Below are positions 28,001-36,745 of a DNA stretch of 64,000 nucleotides, piece by piece (positions within the stretch are counted from its first letter, which is position 1; each line of letters begins with the position of its first letter). The DNA is taken from assembly GCF_031877795.1 (NCBI RefSeq), contig NC_133955.1, forward strand, positions 1,922,001 to 1,986,000. The letters are read 5' to 3'. The notes beneath the pieces are model-generated. The model had not been told where the DNA came from. It was given only the letters and a program-made list of their open reading frames with translations, and made no database searches. This stretch comes from Strix aluco (lineage: Eukaryota; Chordata; Aves; Strigiformes; Strigidae). A program made the translations under genes and the position numbers.

Positions 28001-31000
28001 ATAAAGGCTCACATTTTCAGATGTTAAAGCATTGGGTTTGTCCTGAAATATCAAACCACAGAGGTGCAAACGTGAATGCACAAGAACATCCTTCCTTACT
28101 ATGTGCAGCTTTTGCAGATGACTCCCCTTACCATTCAGCAGTGCATGGTCTACTCTTGACGATCAGGGTTTTGTGATATTGTTATTTTACTTAATTAATT
28201 GTTGCTTTATTTCTGTTGCCAGTGCTTCCTTTCTGATGGTCTTTCATATAGCTGTGTTATATGAATCTTAGACACTTCCTCATTAAATAGGAAAAAAGCT
28301 CCCAAACATTCCTTCCATGCAAGAGATAAAGTGGTCTCGTTAAGAGAAAATAACTCGGGGCTCTGTCCCTGCAGTGTACAGCCAGGCTCATCAGGGCGCC
28401 TGGATGGTGCAGGAGAACTTGTGAGAGGATGGGGCACGCTTCCAGATAGCCCTGTCCTCCCAGCCTTGCACAGTGCTTCCAGCAAGTGGCTGAGGAGTCC
28501 TTTACAAACAAGTCCGCAGAACTTCACAGCCAGGTGGTAAAAGGCGACTTGTCCCAGGCAGCCGTGCAGGGTCGAGAAATGGGTCCCTGGTCACAGACCC
28601 TGCTCCAGCCACCAGACAATGCTGCCTCCCGCAGCGTGACCCGCTCCCGCATCCAGCACCCATCCCTCAGCCCAGTCCAGTACCCCAGGGACCGTCTGAC
28701 TCCTGCCACAGAGTGCACTTGGTGCCACAGACCCCAGGGCCAGCTCAGCTCCTTCCCATCCTCCCTGAATGCCCAGTAACGCCCCCAACACCACCCAAGT
28801 GTGTCCATTCACATCCGAGTAACAGCCATCCAAGGCCCAGAGGAGTGTGGTTAGTGCATGTCTCATCACTCTCTCACCTTGTCACAACAGATATTTAAGG
28901 TCCCGTAGTCAAAATTTTTGGTGCTTGGGATATGCCTCTTTGGATTATAATTGGCAGCGTTTAGCAGATACCCCCTGCCCCAGGCCTGTCCCATGTGGCT
29001 GGGCAGCATCGCAAAGATGGCTCAAGGGCTTGTCACACAGGACATCCACCCAACACTCCCCAGCAGCTTGCTCCTGCCACCCTCCCAAAACTGGCTGCAG
29101 AGGGAGAACAGGCAAAGTGCAAGCACTTCTGTCACAGTTCCAGCACCCCGCTTCAGGACCACTGATTTGAGGATAGAAAGGGATGTATTAACTTAGAATC
29201 ATATGTTTGCAATAATGGACAAAAGCTATAGAAAGTGAGAAGAGAACACACTTGTATGGTTATCCTTGACAACAGGACTCTGCTTTACCCAGTCCAGCAC
29301 CTCCATTAGCTTGTAAAGCTGCCTAACTAATTTTTGCAACCATTCAGCAAACCCTGGAGGGTCCTTAGAGCTACATCAGCACTAGTGTGGCCAGCAGGGA
29401 CAGGGAAGGGATCTGACCCCTGTGCTCGGCACTGGTGAGGCCGCCCCTCGATGAGTGGGTTCAGTTTTGGGCCCCTCACTCCAAAAAGGCCATTGAATGA
29501 CTCGAGCGTGTCCAGAGAAGGGCAACGGAGCTGGTGCAGGGTCTGGAGCACAGGTCTGATGGGGAGCGGCTGAGGGAGCTGGGGGGGTTTAGTCTGGAGA
29601 AGAGGAGGCTGAGGGGAGACCTCATGGCCCTCTGCAACTCCCTGAAAGGAGGGTGCAGAGAGGGGGGAGGAGTCTCTTGAGCCAAGGAACTAGCACCAGG
29701 CCAAGAGGGAATGGCCTCAAGCTGCGCCAGGGCAGGGTCAGACTGGCTCTTAGGAAGGATTTCTTTGCAGACGGGGTTGTTGGGCGTTGGAATGGGCTGC
29801 CCAGGGCAGGGGGGGAGTCCCCATCCCTGGAGAGGTTGAAGAGTCGGGTTGACCCAGCGCTGAGGGATCTGGTGGAGTTGGGAACGGTCAGGGTGAGGTT
29901 CATGGTGGGGCTGGAGGATCTTCGGGGTCTTTTCCAACCTAGACGATATGTGATTCTGTGATTCTGTGATACACTTTTCCTGTTTCTGTCATTCAAGAAG
30001 GCTACTTGAGTGCTCCAAAAAGCACCTGTCCAGGCTCCTTGCAGCCAGCCATGCCCTAACTCTGAGGGAGACAGCGATTATCTGCAAACCCCACATGGGG
30101 ACCGCACTGGCTAAGGCAGACAAGACCAAAGGGGAAGAAGCATCCAGCCCAGTGTTTTTTGTTCTACCCCTTCTCCAGCAGTTCTCCTCTTCCACCCGCT
30201 TTGGTGTTGGTACAAGCAGCTGGAACCATTTTCCATGGAAAGGGCACTACTAGCATGTGGTTTTTTTCCATAAGGCCTCAGAAATTAGAGGCGCCTTAGC
30301 AAAATTCAAATAAATAAGGGCTACTTCAAAAACAATGCAATCTGCCTTGCTAGAACACAACAGCCATTTTCTTTTCTCTACAGTCCCCAGGCTGGGAGAA
30401 GTACTGATTTCCAGCAGAGAGAGGTACATTTTCTGCTTTGAATCCCACTGTGCTGGCAAGGGATTGCTTTGCAATTCACAGCTAGCTCAGCAGTGCAGAC
30501 AAAACAAAAGATTGCTCCTTCACTTCATGCAAATGTTTAACCTATGCTGAAAACCACTCTTTGTGCATCCTGGCCCTTTGAAGAGAAAAGGGATGGGGCA
30601 GTTACACTTTAACATTACCATGGGTTGGGTGGCAGAGGGGCACAGAAAGTGCAAGTCTCTGCATTGATTTGAGTATCGTGACTGCACATCACAGCCTCCG
30701 CACTGTGGATGGAAAAGACACTGGAGATTTATAAGACTATAAAATACAAGGAGGAAATATTTTTCCATCCCACTGTGAGTGTTTTCTTGCCAGACTCCAA
30801 AGCAGCAGTAATATTTCAACTCTTATACAGACAGATTTAAAAAATGGCGTTTTTTTCCAAAGCTCACTGAAGCCGAGAAAGCCACAGTGCTTGTCAGGAG
30901 GCACTAAAGATAGCACATTATTTGTCATCATTCTTTTAAGAAAATAATCCCAGTCATATTTTCAAACATAGGCGGGGAGCAGACCTCATGAGAGGCACCA

Positions 31001-34000
31001 TTTCTAAACAGATTTGGCAACTAAATCCCACTTCAGTTAGCCATATCTTCAGCACTGTGAAAATTCGCCTTCCTGGCCAGTGTCTGAGCTGTGAGGTGCA
31101 CACCTGGGCACCAGCATCCATCCGTATCGTCCAAGGGAGAGTTCACCCCCCAGCCACAGATCCACCTCCCTGCCTATCGGGCTGTGGCAAGCAAACATAC
31201 ACATCCTTTCCCCTTCCTCCTGCCCGCAGAAAACCAACCAAAGATTTCCACTGGGAGCAGAAGGCCATGCTGGTGTCATGGGTGGGGATGGGGCAGCGGG
31301 GCAGCACCTGTCCTCACTGTGCATCAGCAGTAGTTTGAGAAGAACAAAGAACGAAGCAGAAAAGCATGTCTTGGATTAGATTAAGAGGATGCCATTCTCC
31401 TTGGTGATGACCTACACCTACAGGCCATTGAAAACACAGCTGAGATCTCAGCCCCATTCTCTTCCAGCAGCTTCTCCTTCAGCCAGGGAGTCTCTGCCTG
31501 ACCCTCAGAGAGCCCAAGCCTGGCTCAGGGTGCAGCTGCCAGCACGATGGAGATGCTGGCCTAGCAGGCTGGGCTCTGAGGGCAGTTTATACCCCACGGA
31601 TCCAAAGTCCACAGGAACTGGCAATCAGTTTGCCTTTAAGCAAATCCAAGACTGGCAACCTCCAAGGTTAAAAACAGGGCACCACGGTCCCAAGAAAGCA
31701 TAGGACATAAAAGAAAGCAATAAATGTTGGGTTGTCTTGTCCTTTTGCTTCTGAGCCGTTTGGTGGTGGTGGTTGCTGACGAAGAATTTGTGCGGCAAGT
31801 AGAGGCTAATGGCTCTTTTTGAACAGAGCTCCAAAGTCCTTGTTAATGGACTAACATTGGACAAGGCCTGCCCAGACAGCTTCCATTTAGAATATGCATT
31901 TGAAGACTTTGTTTTCTGTAACCACATAGGCTAGATTATTTCTTTATGTTTAATAAAGCATGCTGGGAGGAGGGATCTGCAGTCACACAATTCTGGGATT
32001 TGGGGCTCTTACACTTCAAATGTTGGGAGTAACCTAAATACAGAGGGGTTGGCCACATTGCCAATGTTTACAAGACCTTCTTCCTCTACAGTCGTGACTG
32101 CAGGGGACAAACTGGACACCAGCAGCTGCTTTGAACTTGTGGGTTGGGAAGTGGCTGAGAAGGTCTGTGTTGAGGACAGGCAGCGGGAAAAGCTTCTGGT
32201 TCAGCTAGCCCTGATGGCCCTTCTTGTTCTTCTCTGAGCACCATTTCTCGTTGTTTTCTCCCCAGATGACCTAGATGCAGATGACCTCCAGCTGGACCTT
32301 GAGGAATCAAAGCTGCACCCCACTATTCAGTGCACACCAAGCCCTGGTGAGCAGCCAGGGAAACCATGTGAACACAGCTGGGATCCTTTGAGGTCCTCTA
32401 AATCCCCAGGATCCCATGACTTTTCCTGCAGTGTCTCACAGACATGCAGAGCAGAAGCCTGAATGGTTGGGCTTTGGCCAAACTGGGGACAAGTGAGGAG
32501 CTTCCTTCTCCCACTTGGATTTAGCTGCCCTCCTATGAGGAGAGGACAAGGTCATGGTATCCCTGACCAGGAATCCCAGGTATCACCAGCTCCTCCTCCC
32601 ACCAAACTGTCCACAGTCAGACTCTGGCTCTCAGGAAATTCCTGTTCCCTTGCAAGACTTAGACTTTGCTTTGTCCCAGCCAGCCCAGAATATTGCATGA
32701 CAAGACCTTGTCCTTGATCTCCTGATCATAGTCGTGGCACTGCAAACTGCAGGAGTACTTTACTCTGTTTCCTGAGAAAGGGAGAGAAGGGAGGTACTTA
32801 CATCAAAAACATGCCAGTGGGCACAGGCTGGCTGGGCCACAAGGAAGCTGTCTTCTGATTTTGTCCCCTTTCACAGCTCAGGGGTGTCCTACACAAGCAC
32901 AGCTGGAGGCTGGAGAGGCCTGGCTCCATCCAGGCAGCTGTGGGACACTGGCAGGGTTGGAGTTTTCACCAGTTGTCCCACTGAGTTTGCTGCAAAAGAG
33001 ACAAGAAGGAACAAGATTTTAGCAGAGAGCATGCCCTGCTGCCTGGGTACAGAGGTGCTGGCTCTCTGAGGAAAGCCAGCCAGTGACTTCCACCACTTTG
33101 ATCTGAACAAGATTTCTGTTTCCTCTAATTTCTTTTGCTCTCTATTGCCTAAAACTTGGTCCATCCCGTTTCTGTTTTTGCTGAGCTCCCCCCCTGGGCC
33201 CCTCACTGTAACACCCGAATCCCTCCCAGAGGCAACTCTGTCTCATTGCACTGTCTCTCCCCACTCTCTTCTTTTTCTTTTTCTTTTGGCAAAAGCATCC
33301 ACCACCAGTCCCCTTCTTGCCCCTCCATGAACCTTCCCTTACTCACTCTTCTTTCTCCCCATGTCCATCTTCCACTACTCTTTCTCCTGACATCCTCCCA
33401 CATTCTCCTTGCCCAGGCCCCTCTGTCCCTTCTTTGCCACCTCAGCTCCCTCCCTCTTTTCCTCCCTCCTGCTCTAACACTTCATCTCCGTGCAGAGGTC
33501 ATTCATGCAGAAACAGTAAGACACCACTTAGCCAAGGTCTTGAAGTATAAGGGCAGAGGTTGGCAATGTCAGAGCAGGATGCAGCATCCTGTCATCTCTT
33601 GCACGTCTCCACACCACTGACTCCAAGGTCCCAGGGGGTTCGTGAGAAGGAGCAGCTAATGGCGGGGTGGCCCAAGTGCCAGGCTGACACCAGGAGTGTT
33701 AGTGGGTCTGGGGTCCCACAGAAATGTGGGGCATTATGGTTATGACTTCCTTCGGATGAAGGCCTGCCTGGAGCTCAGACTCTGCCCCACTGAACAGAGT
33801 AGGGCAGGTGGGACATGGGAGCAAAAAGGCTTCTCCACGCATACAGTCGTGGGGTGGCAATGCCAGGCCCCGACCTTTTGACATTCTAGGAGCTCTGATA
33901 AGTTTGCTATTTCTCATATTTCACATATGACCTCTCCCTGCACCTTGTTTCTGCCCTAGACAAGATCTGAGAGGATGCCCAAGGCACCCCAGTGTGGGCA

Positions 34001-35426
34001 CAGGAGCGCAGGGACAGAGGCAAGAGGCAGCTGCAGAAGAGGGCAGACAATGTCATATGCTCCTTTCCAGCCCTCAGCATTCAAGGAGCTGGTGGGGCCA
34101 GGAGAGGGCTGGGACCTGGCCACTGCTCTGAGCAGCACCACTAGAGCAAAATGGTATATTCTGGGTATAACTGGGGTTTGTTTACTTCCAGGTCCCTTCA
34201 AGCCTTGTGATCATTTGTTTGAGAGCTGGATTATCCGCCTGGGAGTCTGGGTCATCGTCCTTGTCTCGGTGCTCTGCAATGGGCTGGTCATTCTGGCTGT
34301 CTTTGCCTCTCCAAGCTACCTCTCTCCAGTGAAGTTCATCATCGGCTCCATAGCTGGAGCCAACATGCTGACCGGCATTTACTGCAGTATGCTGGCTCTC
34401 GTCGACGCCCTGACCTACGGCCAGTTTGCCAAATACGGTGCCAGATGGGAGACAGGCGCAGGCTGCAGGGTGACGGGATTCCTGTCAGTGTTTGCCTCTG
34501 AGGCTGCCATCTTTCTGCTGACGTTGGCTGCTGTGCAGTGCAGCATTTCAGTCTCCTGTGTGCGGAGCTATGGAAAGTCATCCTTAGGCAAGGTCAAGGC
34601 AGCTGCCGTTTGCTGCCTGTTGTTGTCCTCTGTGGCTGCTGTTCTGCCTCTCTTCTCTATTGGGGAATATGGAGCATCCCCTCTCTGCCTCCCGTATCCC
34701 ATCCCAGATGGGAAACCCGCCACCCTGGGCTTTACTGTGGCCTTGGTGATGACAAACATGCTCTGCTTCCTGACTATCACAGGCACCTACATCCGACTCT
34801 ACTGCAACCTGCTGAAGGGGGAGTTCAGCGCTGTCTGGGACTGTGCCATGGTCAAGCATGTGGCCTGGCTGATCTTCACCAACTGCCTCCTCTACTGTCC
34901 AGTGGCCTTCCTCTCCTTCTCCTCCACGCTCAACCTCTTCCTCATCACCCCAGAGGTCATCAAATCTGTCCTCCTTGTGGTCCTGCCCCTGCCCGCCTGC
35001 CTGAACCCCCTGCTCTACCTGCTCTTCAACCCCCATTTCAGAGATGACCTCCGCCTGCTGATACAGAAGGGCCAAGACAAGGGGAGCTACACCCAGTCCT
35101 GTGAGGTTGATGACATGGAGAAAAGTTCCTACGACTCCACCCAGGCTCTGGTGAGCTTCTCTGACATCGACCACATATTTGAGACACCTGATTCACTGGG
35201 AGTACACCCCATCCTTGACAGCTACAGCTTCCCCTCCATGACGCTCGTCCCCTGCCAGCAAAGGGTGGGCACCAGGAGGAAGGACAGGGGCTTCTCTGAG
35301 CACTGTCCCTGCCTCAATGACAGTGAGGTGCTGATCACTTCAGAGAGCCGAGATCCAGCCAGCAGCAGCCTCCGGATAACCTTCTTCCCCTCCCCGCCCA
35401 CGCCACCCTACACATCTCACTTATAA
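10017..35426 (+). CDS. LGR6: LGR6, R-spondin receptor (leucine-rich-repeat GPCR), 3' three quarters, 12 joined exons
   Basis: Join 10017-10085, 11593-11664, 12891-12962, 14095-14163, 15124-15195, 18256-18321, 20880-20951, 22574-22645, 23423-23548, 26023-26183, 32266-32346, 34192-35426. The joined frame is open for 721 codons and ends in TAA. Residues below are counted from the first complete codon. Residues 1-230 are leucine-rich repeats, 231-311 the cysteine-containing hinge, 325-593 the seven-helix domain, 594-721 the cytoplasmic tail. LGR6 sits in the plasma membrane, binds R-spondins with its ectodomain and raises Wnt/beta-catenin signalling; it marks some epithelial stem cells. The repeats, hinge and helices match human LGR6 (from memory, 967 residues) much better than LGR4 or LGR5; about 245 N-terminal residues are missing to the left. 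All introns are GT-AG. The identity is near certain; the exon ends rest on splice consensus and frame. Confidence 0.95.
10086..11592 (+). other. LGR6 intron
   Basis: GT-AG intron of 1.5 kb (GTGAG...ACAG). I see no coding or repeat structure in it. Its short open frames are not conserved with anything I know. Confidence 0.85.
11593..11664 (+). CDS. LGR6: LGR6 leucine-rich-repeat exon 2 of the window (72 bp)
   Basis: Flanked by CCCAACAG and GTAAGA. It encodes residues 24-46 ([15 protein letters not shown], then GNPLLQT), a 24-residue extracellular LRR with the NNNI and AF positions of the consensus. The splice phase is the same at both ends, so each repeat exon is a self-contained module, as is usual in this receptor family. 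The repeat belongs to the concave ectodomain that carries the R-spondin-binding surface in LGR4/5/6. Confidence 0.94.
11665..12890 (+). other. LGR6 intron
   Basis: GT-AG intron of 1.2 kb. No repeat or coding unit is recognised inside. Confidence 0.85.
12891..12962 (+). CDS. LGR6: LGR6 leucine-rich-repeat exon 3 of the window (72 bp)
   Basis: Flanked by TCCTTTGCAG and GTAAGT. It encodes residues 48-70 ([15 protein letters not shown], then QYLPKLHT), one LRR. The YDNPI and FVG segments are characteristic of LGR4/5/6 at this position of the array, and the following [14 protein letters not shown] fits LGR6. The phase matches both neighbouring repeat exons. Confidence 0.94.
12963..14094 (+). other. 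LGR6 intron
   Basis: GT-AG intron of 1.1 kb (GTAAGT...TTTCTCTGCAG). Nothing recognised inside. Confidence 0.85.
14095..14163 (+). CDS. LGR6: LGR6 leucine-rich-repeat exon 4 of the window (69 bp)
   Basis: Flanked by TTTCTCTGCAG and GTGAGT. It encodes residues 72-93 ([20 protein letters not shown] then EV), a 23-residue LRR with the short [11 protein letters not shown] variant typical of LGR4/5/6 in the second half of the array. The phase is conserved with its neighbours. Confidence 0.94.
14164..15123 (+). other. LGR6 intron
   Basis: GT-AG intron of 0.96 kb (GTGAGT...CCTCTAG). It contains a T-rich run near 14393-14415 and otherwise nothing recognised. Confidence 0.85.
15124..15195 (+). CDS. 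LGR6: LGR6 leucine-rich-repeat exon 5 of the window (72 bp)
   Basis: Flanked by CCACTCCTCTAG and GTGAGT. It encodes residues 95-117 ([20 protein letters not shown] then LRV), an LRR with the TRAGI/LLP and MCQQLP segments. The odd cysteine in MCQQLP is also present in human LGR6 (from memory), which supports the assignment to LGR6 rather than a paralogue. Confidence 0.94.
15196..18255 (+). other. LGR6 intron
   Basis: GT-AG intron of 3.1 kb (GTGAGT...CCCCTGCAG). It has a small tandem CCTTGTT run (three copies) near 16378-16400. No other repeat or gene is recognised. An open frame of about 160 codons at 16250-16732 has no recognisable domain and is taken as chance. Confidence 0.85.
18256..18321 (+). 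CDS. LGR6: LGR6 leucine-rich-repeat exon 6 of the window (66 bp)
   Basis: Flanked by CCCCTGCAG and GTGAGT. It encodes residues 119-139 ([19 protein letters not shown] then EE), a 22-residue LRR, the shortest repeat of the series, with a cysteine in HRCQ. Human LGR6 has the same length here ([17 protein letters not shown], from memory), so the shorter length is ancestral rather than a deletion. Confidence 0.94.
19150..19270. repeat. Degenerate short tandem repeat, about 22-bp units
   Basis: On the minus strand the block reads as repeated TTTCCTGGGGTATT-like words spaced 19-24 bases apart (two good copies and at least two poorer ones with CTGTGGTATTTTC and CATGGGATTTTAT). This keeps a minus-strand frame open by accident. 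It looks like an old minisatellite. The unit boundaries are approximate. Confidence 0.45.
20136..20154 (+). repeat. Poly(A) run of 19
   Basis: Uninterrupted A19 followed by CAAACC in an LGR6 intron. It could be the remnant of a retroposon tail or a plain mononucleotide repeat. No retroposed body is recognisable upstream of it. Confidence 0.6.
20880..20951 (+). CDS. LGR6: LGR6 leucine-rich-repeat exon 7 of the window (72 bp)
   Basis: Preceded by a strong polypyrimidine tract ending TTTTTTCAG and followed by GTAAGT. It encodes residues 141-163 ([20 protein letters not shown] then LRS), an LRR. Human LGR6 reads GLQHNRIWEIGADTF here (from memory). The phase is conserved. Confidence 0.94.
20952..22573 (+). 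other. LGR6 intron
   Basis: GT-AG intron of 1.6 kb (GTAAGT...CTTGCAG). It has a CA/AC-rich segment about 21180-21270 and nothing else recognised. Confidence 0.85.
22574..22645 (+). CDS. LGR6: LGR6 leucine-rich-repeat exon 8 of the window (72 bp)
   Basis: Flanked by CCTTGCAG and GTAAGT. It encodes residues 165-187 ([20 protein letters not shown] then LTK), one LRR with the DLSWN signature and the IHPEAF turn shared with human LGR6. It joins in frame to the last repeat exon. Confidence 0.94.
22646..23422 (+). other. LGR6 intron with a CR1 tail
   Basis: GT-AG intron of 0.78 kb (GTAAGT...TTCACCAG). It carries a short minus-strand CR1 3' end at about 22936-23035. Confidence 0.85.
22936..23035 (-). 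mobile_element. CR1 LINE, 5'-truncated 3' end
   Basis: TCACAGAATCACAGAATCAT followed by CTCGGTTGGAAAAGACCTTG and a block ending in TCTAGTCCAACCATTAACCT is the reverse complement of the CR1 3' UTR and octamer tail. Only about 100 bases survive, so the insertion was strongly 5'-truncated, as is usual for CR1. Confidence 0.88.
23423..23548 (+). CDS. LGR6: LGR6 last leucine-rich-repeat exon (126 bp)
   Basis: Flanked by CCTTCACCAG and GTACTG. It encodes residues 189-229 ([20 protein letters not shown], then [13 protein letters not shown] and TKESFPKM) plus the first two bases of an arginine codon. This is the final LRR and the start of the C-terminal cap. Human LGR6 has DLTDNQLTTLPLAGLGGL here (from memory). 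A longer exon holding the last repeat is expected at this position. The donor GTACTG is weaker than its neighbours, but the frame across the junction ([12 protein letters not shown]) is unambiguous. Confidence 0.93.
23549..26022 (+). other. LGR6 intron with a CR1 copy
   Basis: GT-AG intron of 2.5 kb (GTACTG...CTTTGCAG). It contains a minus-strand CR1 copy at about 25524-25886, close to the next exon. Nothing else is recognised. Confidence 0.85.
25524..25886 (-). mobile_element. CR1 LINE, 5'-truncated, with the ORF2 C-terminus
   Basis: It begins with the tail block TCACAGAATCACTGAATCAT and then GGTTGGAAAAGACC. The minus-strand translation contains [20 protein letters not shown] and [18 protein letters not shown], the conserved C-terminal end of CR1 ORF2. 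It is about 360 bp and ends 137 bp before an LGR6 exon. The minus-strand frame continues past the element by chance. Confidence 0.93.
26023..26183 (+). CDS. LGR6: LGR6 hinge exon A (161 bp)
   Basis: Flanked by CCTTTGCAG and GTAAGT. It encodes residues 231-283: [16 protein letters not shown] closes the LRR cap with three cysteines, followed by [14 protein letters not shown] and an acidic stretch ([11 protein letters not shown]). The CC/C cysteines pair with others in the hinge in this family. The exon shifts the phase: it ends with one base of a tyrosine codon. The acidic linker differs from human LGR6 more than the repeats do, as expected for a hinge. Confidence 0.94.
26184..32265 (+). other. 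LGR6 intron, 6.1 kb, largest of the window
   Basis: GT-AG intron (GTAAGT...TCTCCCCAG). It contains a plus-strand CR1 copy at about 29386-29970. No coding exon is recognised in the remainder. A stretch at 31700-31980 has an AATAAA inside TTTAATAAAGC but no gene attached to it. Confidence 0.85.
29386..29970 (+). mobile_element. CR1 LINE, 5'-truncated, in the sense orientation of LGR6
   Basis: About 585 bp. It starts within ORF2 (translation around [28 protein letters not shown] region), runs through [20 protein letters not shown] and [18 protein letters not shown], and ends with TTTTCCAACCTAGACGAT plus TGTGATTCTGTGATTCTGTG. It resembles the copies at 52647, 53991 and 61011 closely, so it belongs to one of the younger subfamilies here. 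The frame is broken by small indels and an in-frame stop near 29682. Confidence 0.94.
32266..32346 (+). CDS. LGR6: LGR6 hinge exon B (81 bp)
   Basis: Flanked by TTTCTCCCCAG and GTGAGC. It encodes residues 285-310: [20 protein letters not shown] then QCTPSP. It is an acidic linker ending in QCTPSPG, whose cysteine sits close to that of PFKPC in the next exon. Human LGR6 has SVQCSPTPGPFKPC here (from memory). Confidence 0.93.
32347..34191 (+). other. LGR6 last intron
   Basis: GT-AG intron of 1.8 kb (GTGAGC...TTACTTCCAG). It contains a long pyrimidine-rich stretch (about 33240-33480) and no recognised gene. The reading frame of the last exon stays open back to 33975, but the residues before 34192 do not resemble LGR6, and the TTCCAG acceptor explains the junction. 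Confidence 0.85.
33240..33480. repeat. Pyrimidine-rich low-complexity stretch
   Basis: Mostly C and T on the plus strand, including TCTTCTTTTTCTTTTTC and repeated CTCCCTCC/CTTC words. It is low-complexity intronic sequence about 0.7 kb before the last LGR6 exon. No function is visible. Confidence 0.6.
34192..35426 (+). CDS. LGR6: LGR6 terminal exon: seven-helix domain, cytoplasmic tail and stop
   Basis: It starts after TTACTTCCAG and completes the glycine codon of the previous exon ([13 protein letters not shown]). Helices by hydrophobicity: 1 at 325-349, 2 at 357-384, 3 at 404-433, 4 at 445-467, 5 at 489-515, 6 at 530-557, 7 at 563-589. C402 and C476 are placed for the usual helix 3 to loop 2 disulfide. 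Helix 7 ends [12 protein letters not shown]. The helix 3 end reads [11 protein letters not shown], without the usual Asp/Glu-Arg pair, as in human LGR6. The 125-residue tail keeps [18 protein letters not shown], the best conserved tail block, rich in possible phosphorylation sites, and ends TSHL, a possible class I PDZ ligand. The single exon for the whole membrane domain is normal for this family. Confidence 0.97.
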
Positions 35427-36745
35427 ACCTCCTCTGAGTAGCCGTGCCGAACAGTCCCACACCACACACTGAGGGCCCGCCCCAGCGCCGGGTGGCCAGC
35501 AAGGTGACAGCAGGCTGCTCCATGTAAAGCACCAGTACAACCCATCTACCCTCACCCCCCATCATATCTGCCTGGGCAACAGGCACTGCTCTGCCAGCTG
35601 CCACGTGCCTGGAAGGGCTCTGACTGAGCTCCAGATACTCAGGGCTGGCCATGGGAGGAGATATACCCCCTGTGCAAGTGTTTATCCTGCTACAGACTGC
35701 CTGGGAGAGAGCCCTACCAGCTCAGGAGATGGGTCAGGGAGACCCTCATCATCATCATCCTGCAGCATTGCAAGCCAGGAGGAGTCTGCAGCAAAGCCAA
35801 GCATGACTTCTCAAGGCAAAGATGTCTTAGCAAGAAAAAGGCATTGCTCTGTGGCAGAAACACATGGAAACAGCCAACTGCAATGGGTCCTCCACAGGTC
35901 CCACAGACCCCTGGAAATGGGCTTGTGTCTGCCCCACACCATCAACTGGAAGAGCAGAAGTGGGTTAAAAGCAATGTATCCATGTGTGCACCTGAGGTTT
36001 GGACCGCCTCCATTTTGGGAGGCTCCTCTTCATCCACTGGGAGCCTCATGGGTTGGGCAGGACCCCCACTTTCAGCTGATACCGGGAGCTGGGGATGCTC
36101 AGCCCCTTTCAATCTGACCCACAGTGTCTAACAAGGGGACTCTGAACCCCAAGACAGTCAAATCCAAACACCTCGCTGGAGAAGCCTATGTGCTTTGCCT
36201 GAGGTCACTCGGCAGCACCTGGCCAAGGCGCCCAAGAGAACACCGGGCTGCCTCCACCTTCACCGCTCCCTCCACCTTCGCACGCTGCAGCACCCCTAGG
36301 GCACTCCTGTCTGTAGTCACCTGGCTCCTGGTCAGGTGCAGTGAAAATGGTGTCTGGCTCCCTCACTGTCCCCAAACTTCACTCTTGGAAGAGGCTGTTG
36401 GTTCTTGGGTACATGTCGCCCACGCAGAACAGCCATTTTGGGGGCTTCATTTGCCCTCCCCTATTTTAAGGGCAGCTTGTGTAGAAGGAGGGAACAGAAA
36501 TCAGCCTCGTGGGATGATGGCATCAGGAGGACACAGGCTCCTGGGAACAGTCTCAAATTCACTCCCTGCAGCTCAGGGATCTCCCAAATCCATCCTCTCC
36601 ATCACAAACCCTCCCACTGCCACCCAACGCAGCAGGGAGCCCCTCAGTCAGAGCTCAGGCCCTGGGCAAAGCTTCGGTTCTGCTGACATTACTGCAGCTG
36701 TATGTCATTCATTCTTGTGAGATAATAAATGAGCCCCGTTGCTGA
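35427..36745 (+). other. LGR6: LGR6 3' untranslated region
   Basis: It extends from the stop codon to just past an AATAAA at 36724. It is moderately GC-rich with no repeats. A 198-codon open frame at 36124-36720 lies inside it, has no recognisable domain and is taken as chance. The 3' end is inferred from the first good polyadenylation signal; the true end could be further down. Confidence 0.6.
36724..36729 (+). promoter_or_regulatory. Polyadenylation signal AATAAA of LGR6
   Basis: A canonical AATAAA about 1.3 kb after the stop codon, followed within 20-50 bases by GT/T-rich sequence (CAGTGGCTGGCTTCTGTCC and TTGCATGTG), the usual layout of a cleavage site. It is the first such hexamer after the stop codon that I noticed. 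Confidence 0.65.

Noticed and set aside
33975..34191. Upstream extension of the last LGR6 exon's open frame
   Set aside because: These 73 codons do not resemble the LGR6 hinge; the TTCCAG acceptor at 34191 joins the frame correctly to the QCTPSPG hinge exon.
34538..35174. Other long frames inside the last LGR6 exon (169 codons plus strand, 196 codons minus strand)
   Set aside because: They are shadows of the seven-helix coding frame in GC-rich exon sequence.
36124..36720. 198-codon plus-strand frame after LGR6
   Set aside because: It lies in the LGR6 3' UTR, has no recognisable domain and ends at the polyadenylation signal; it is taken as chance.
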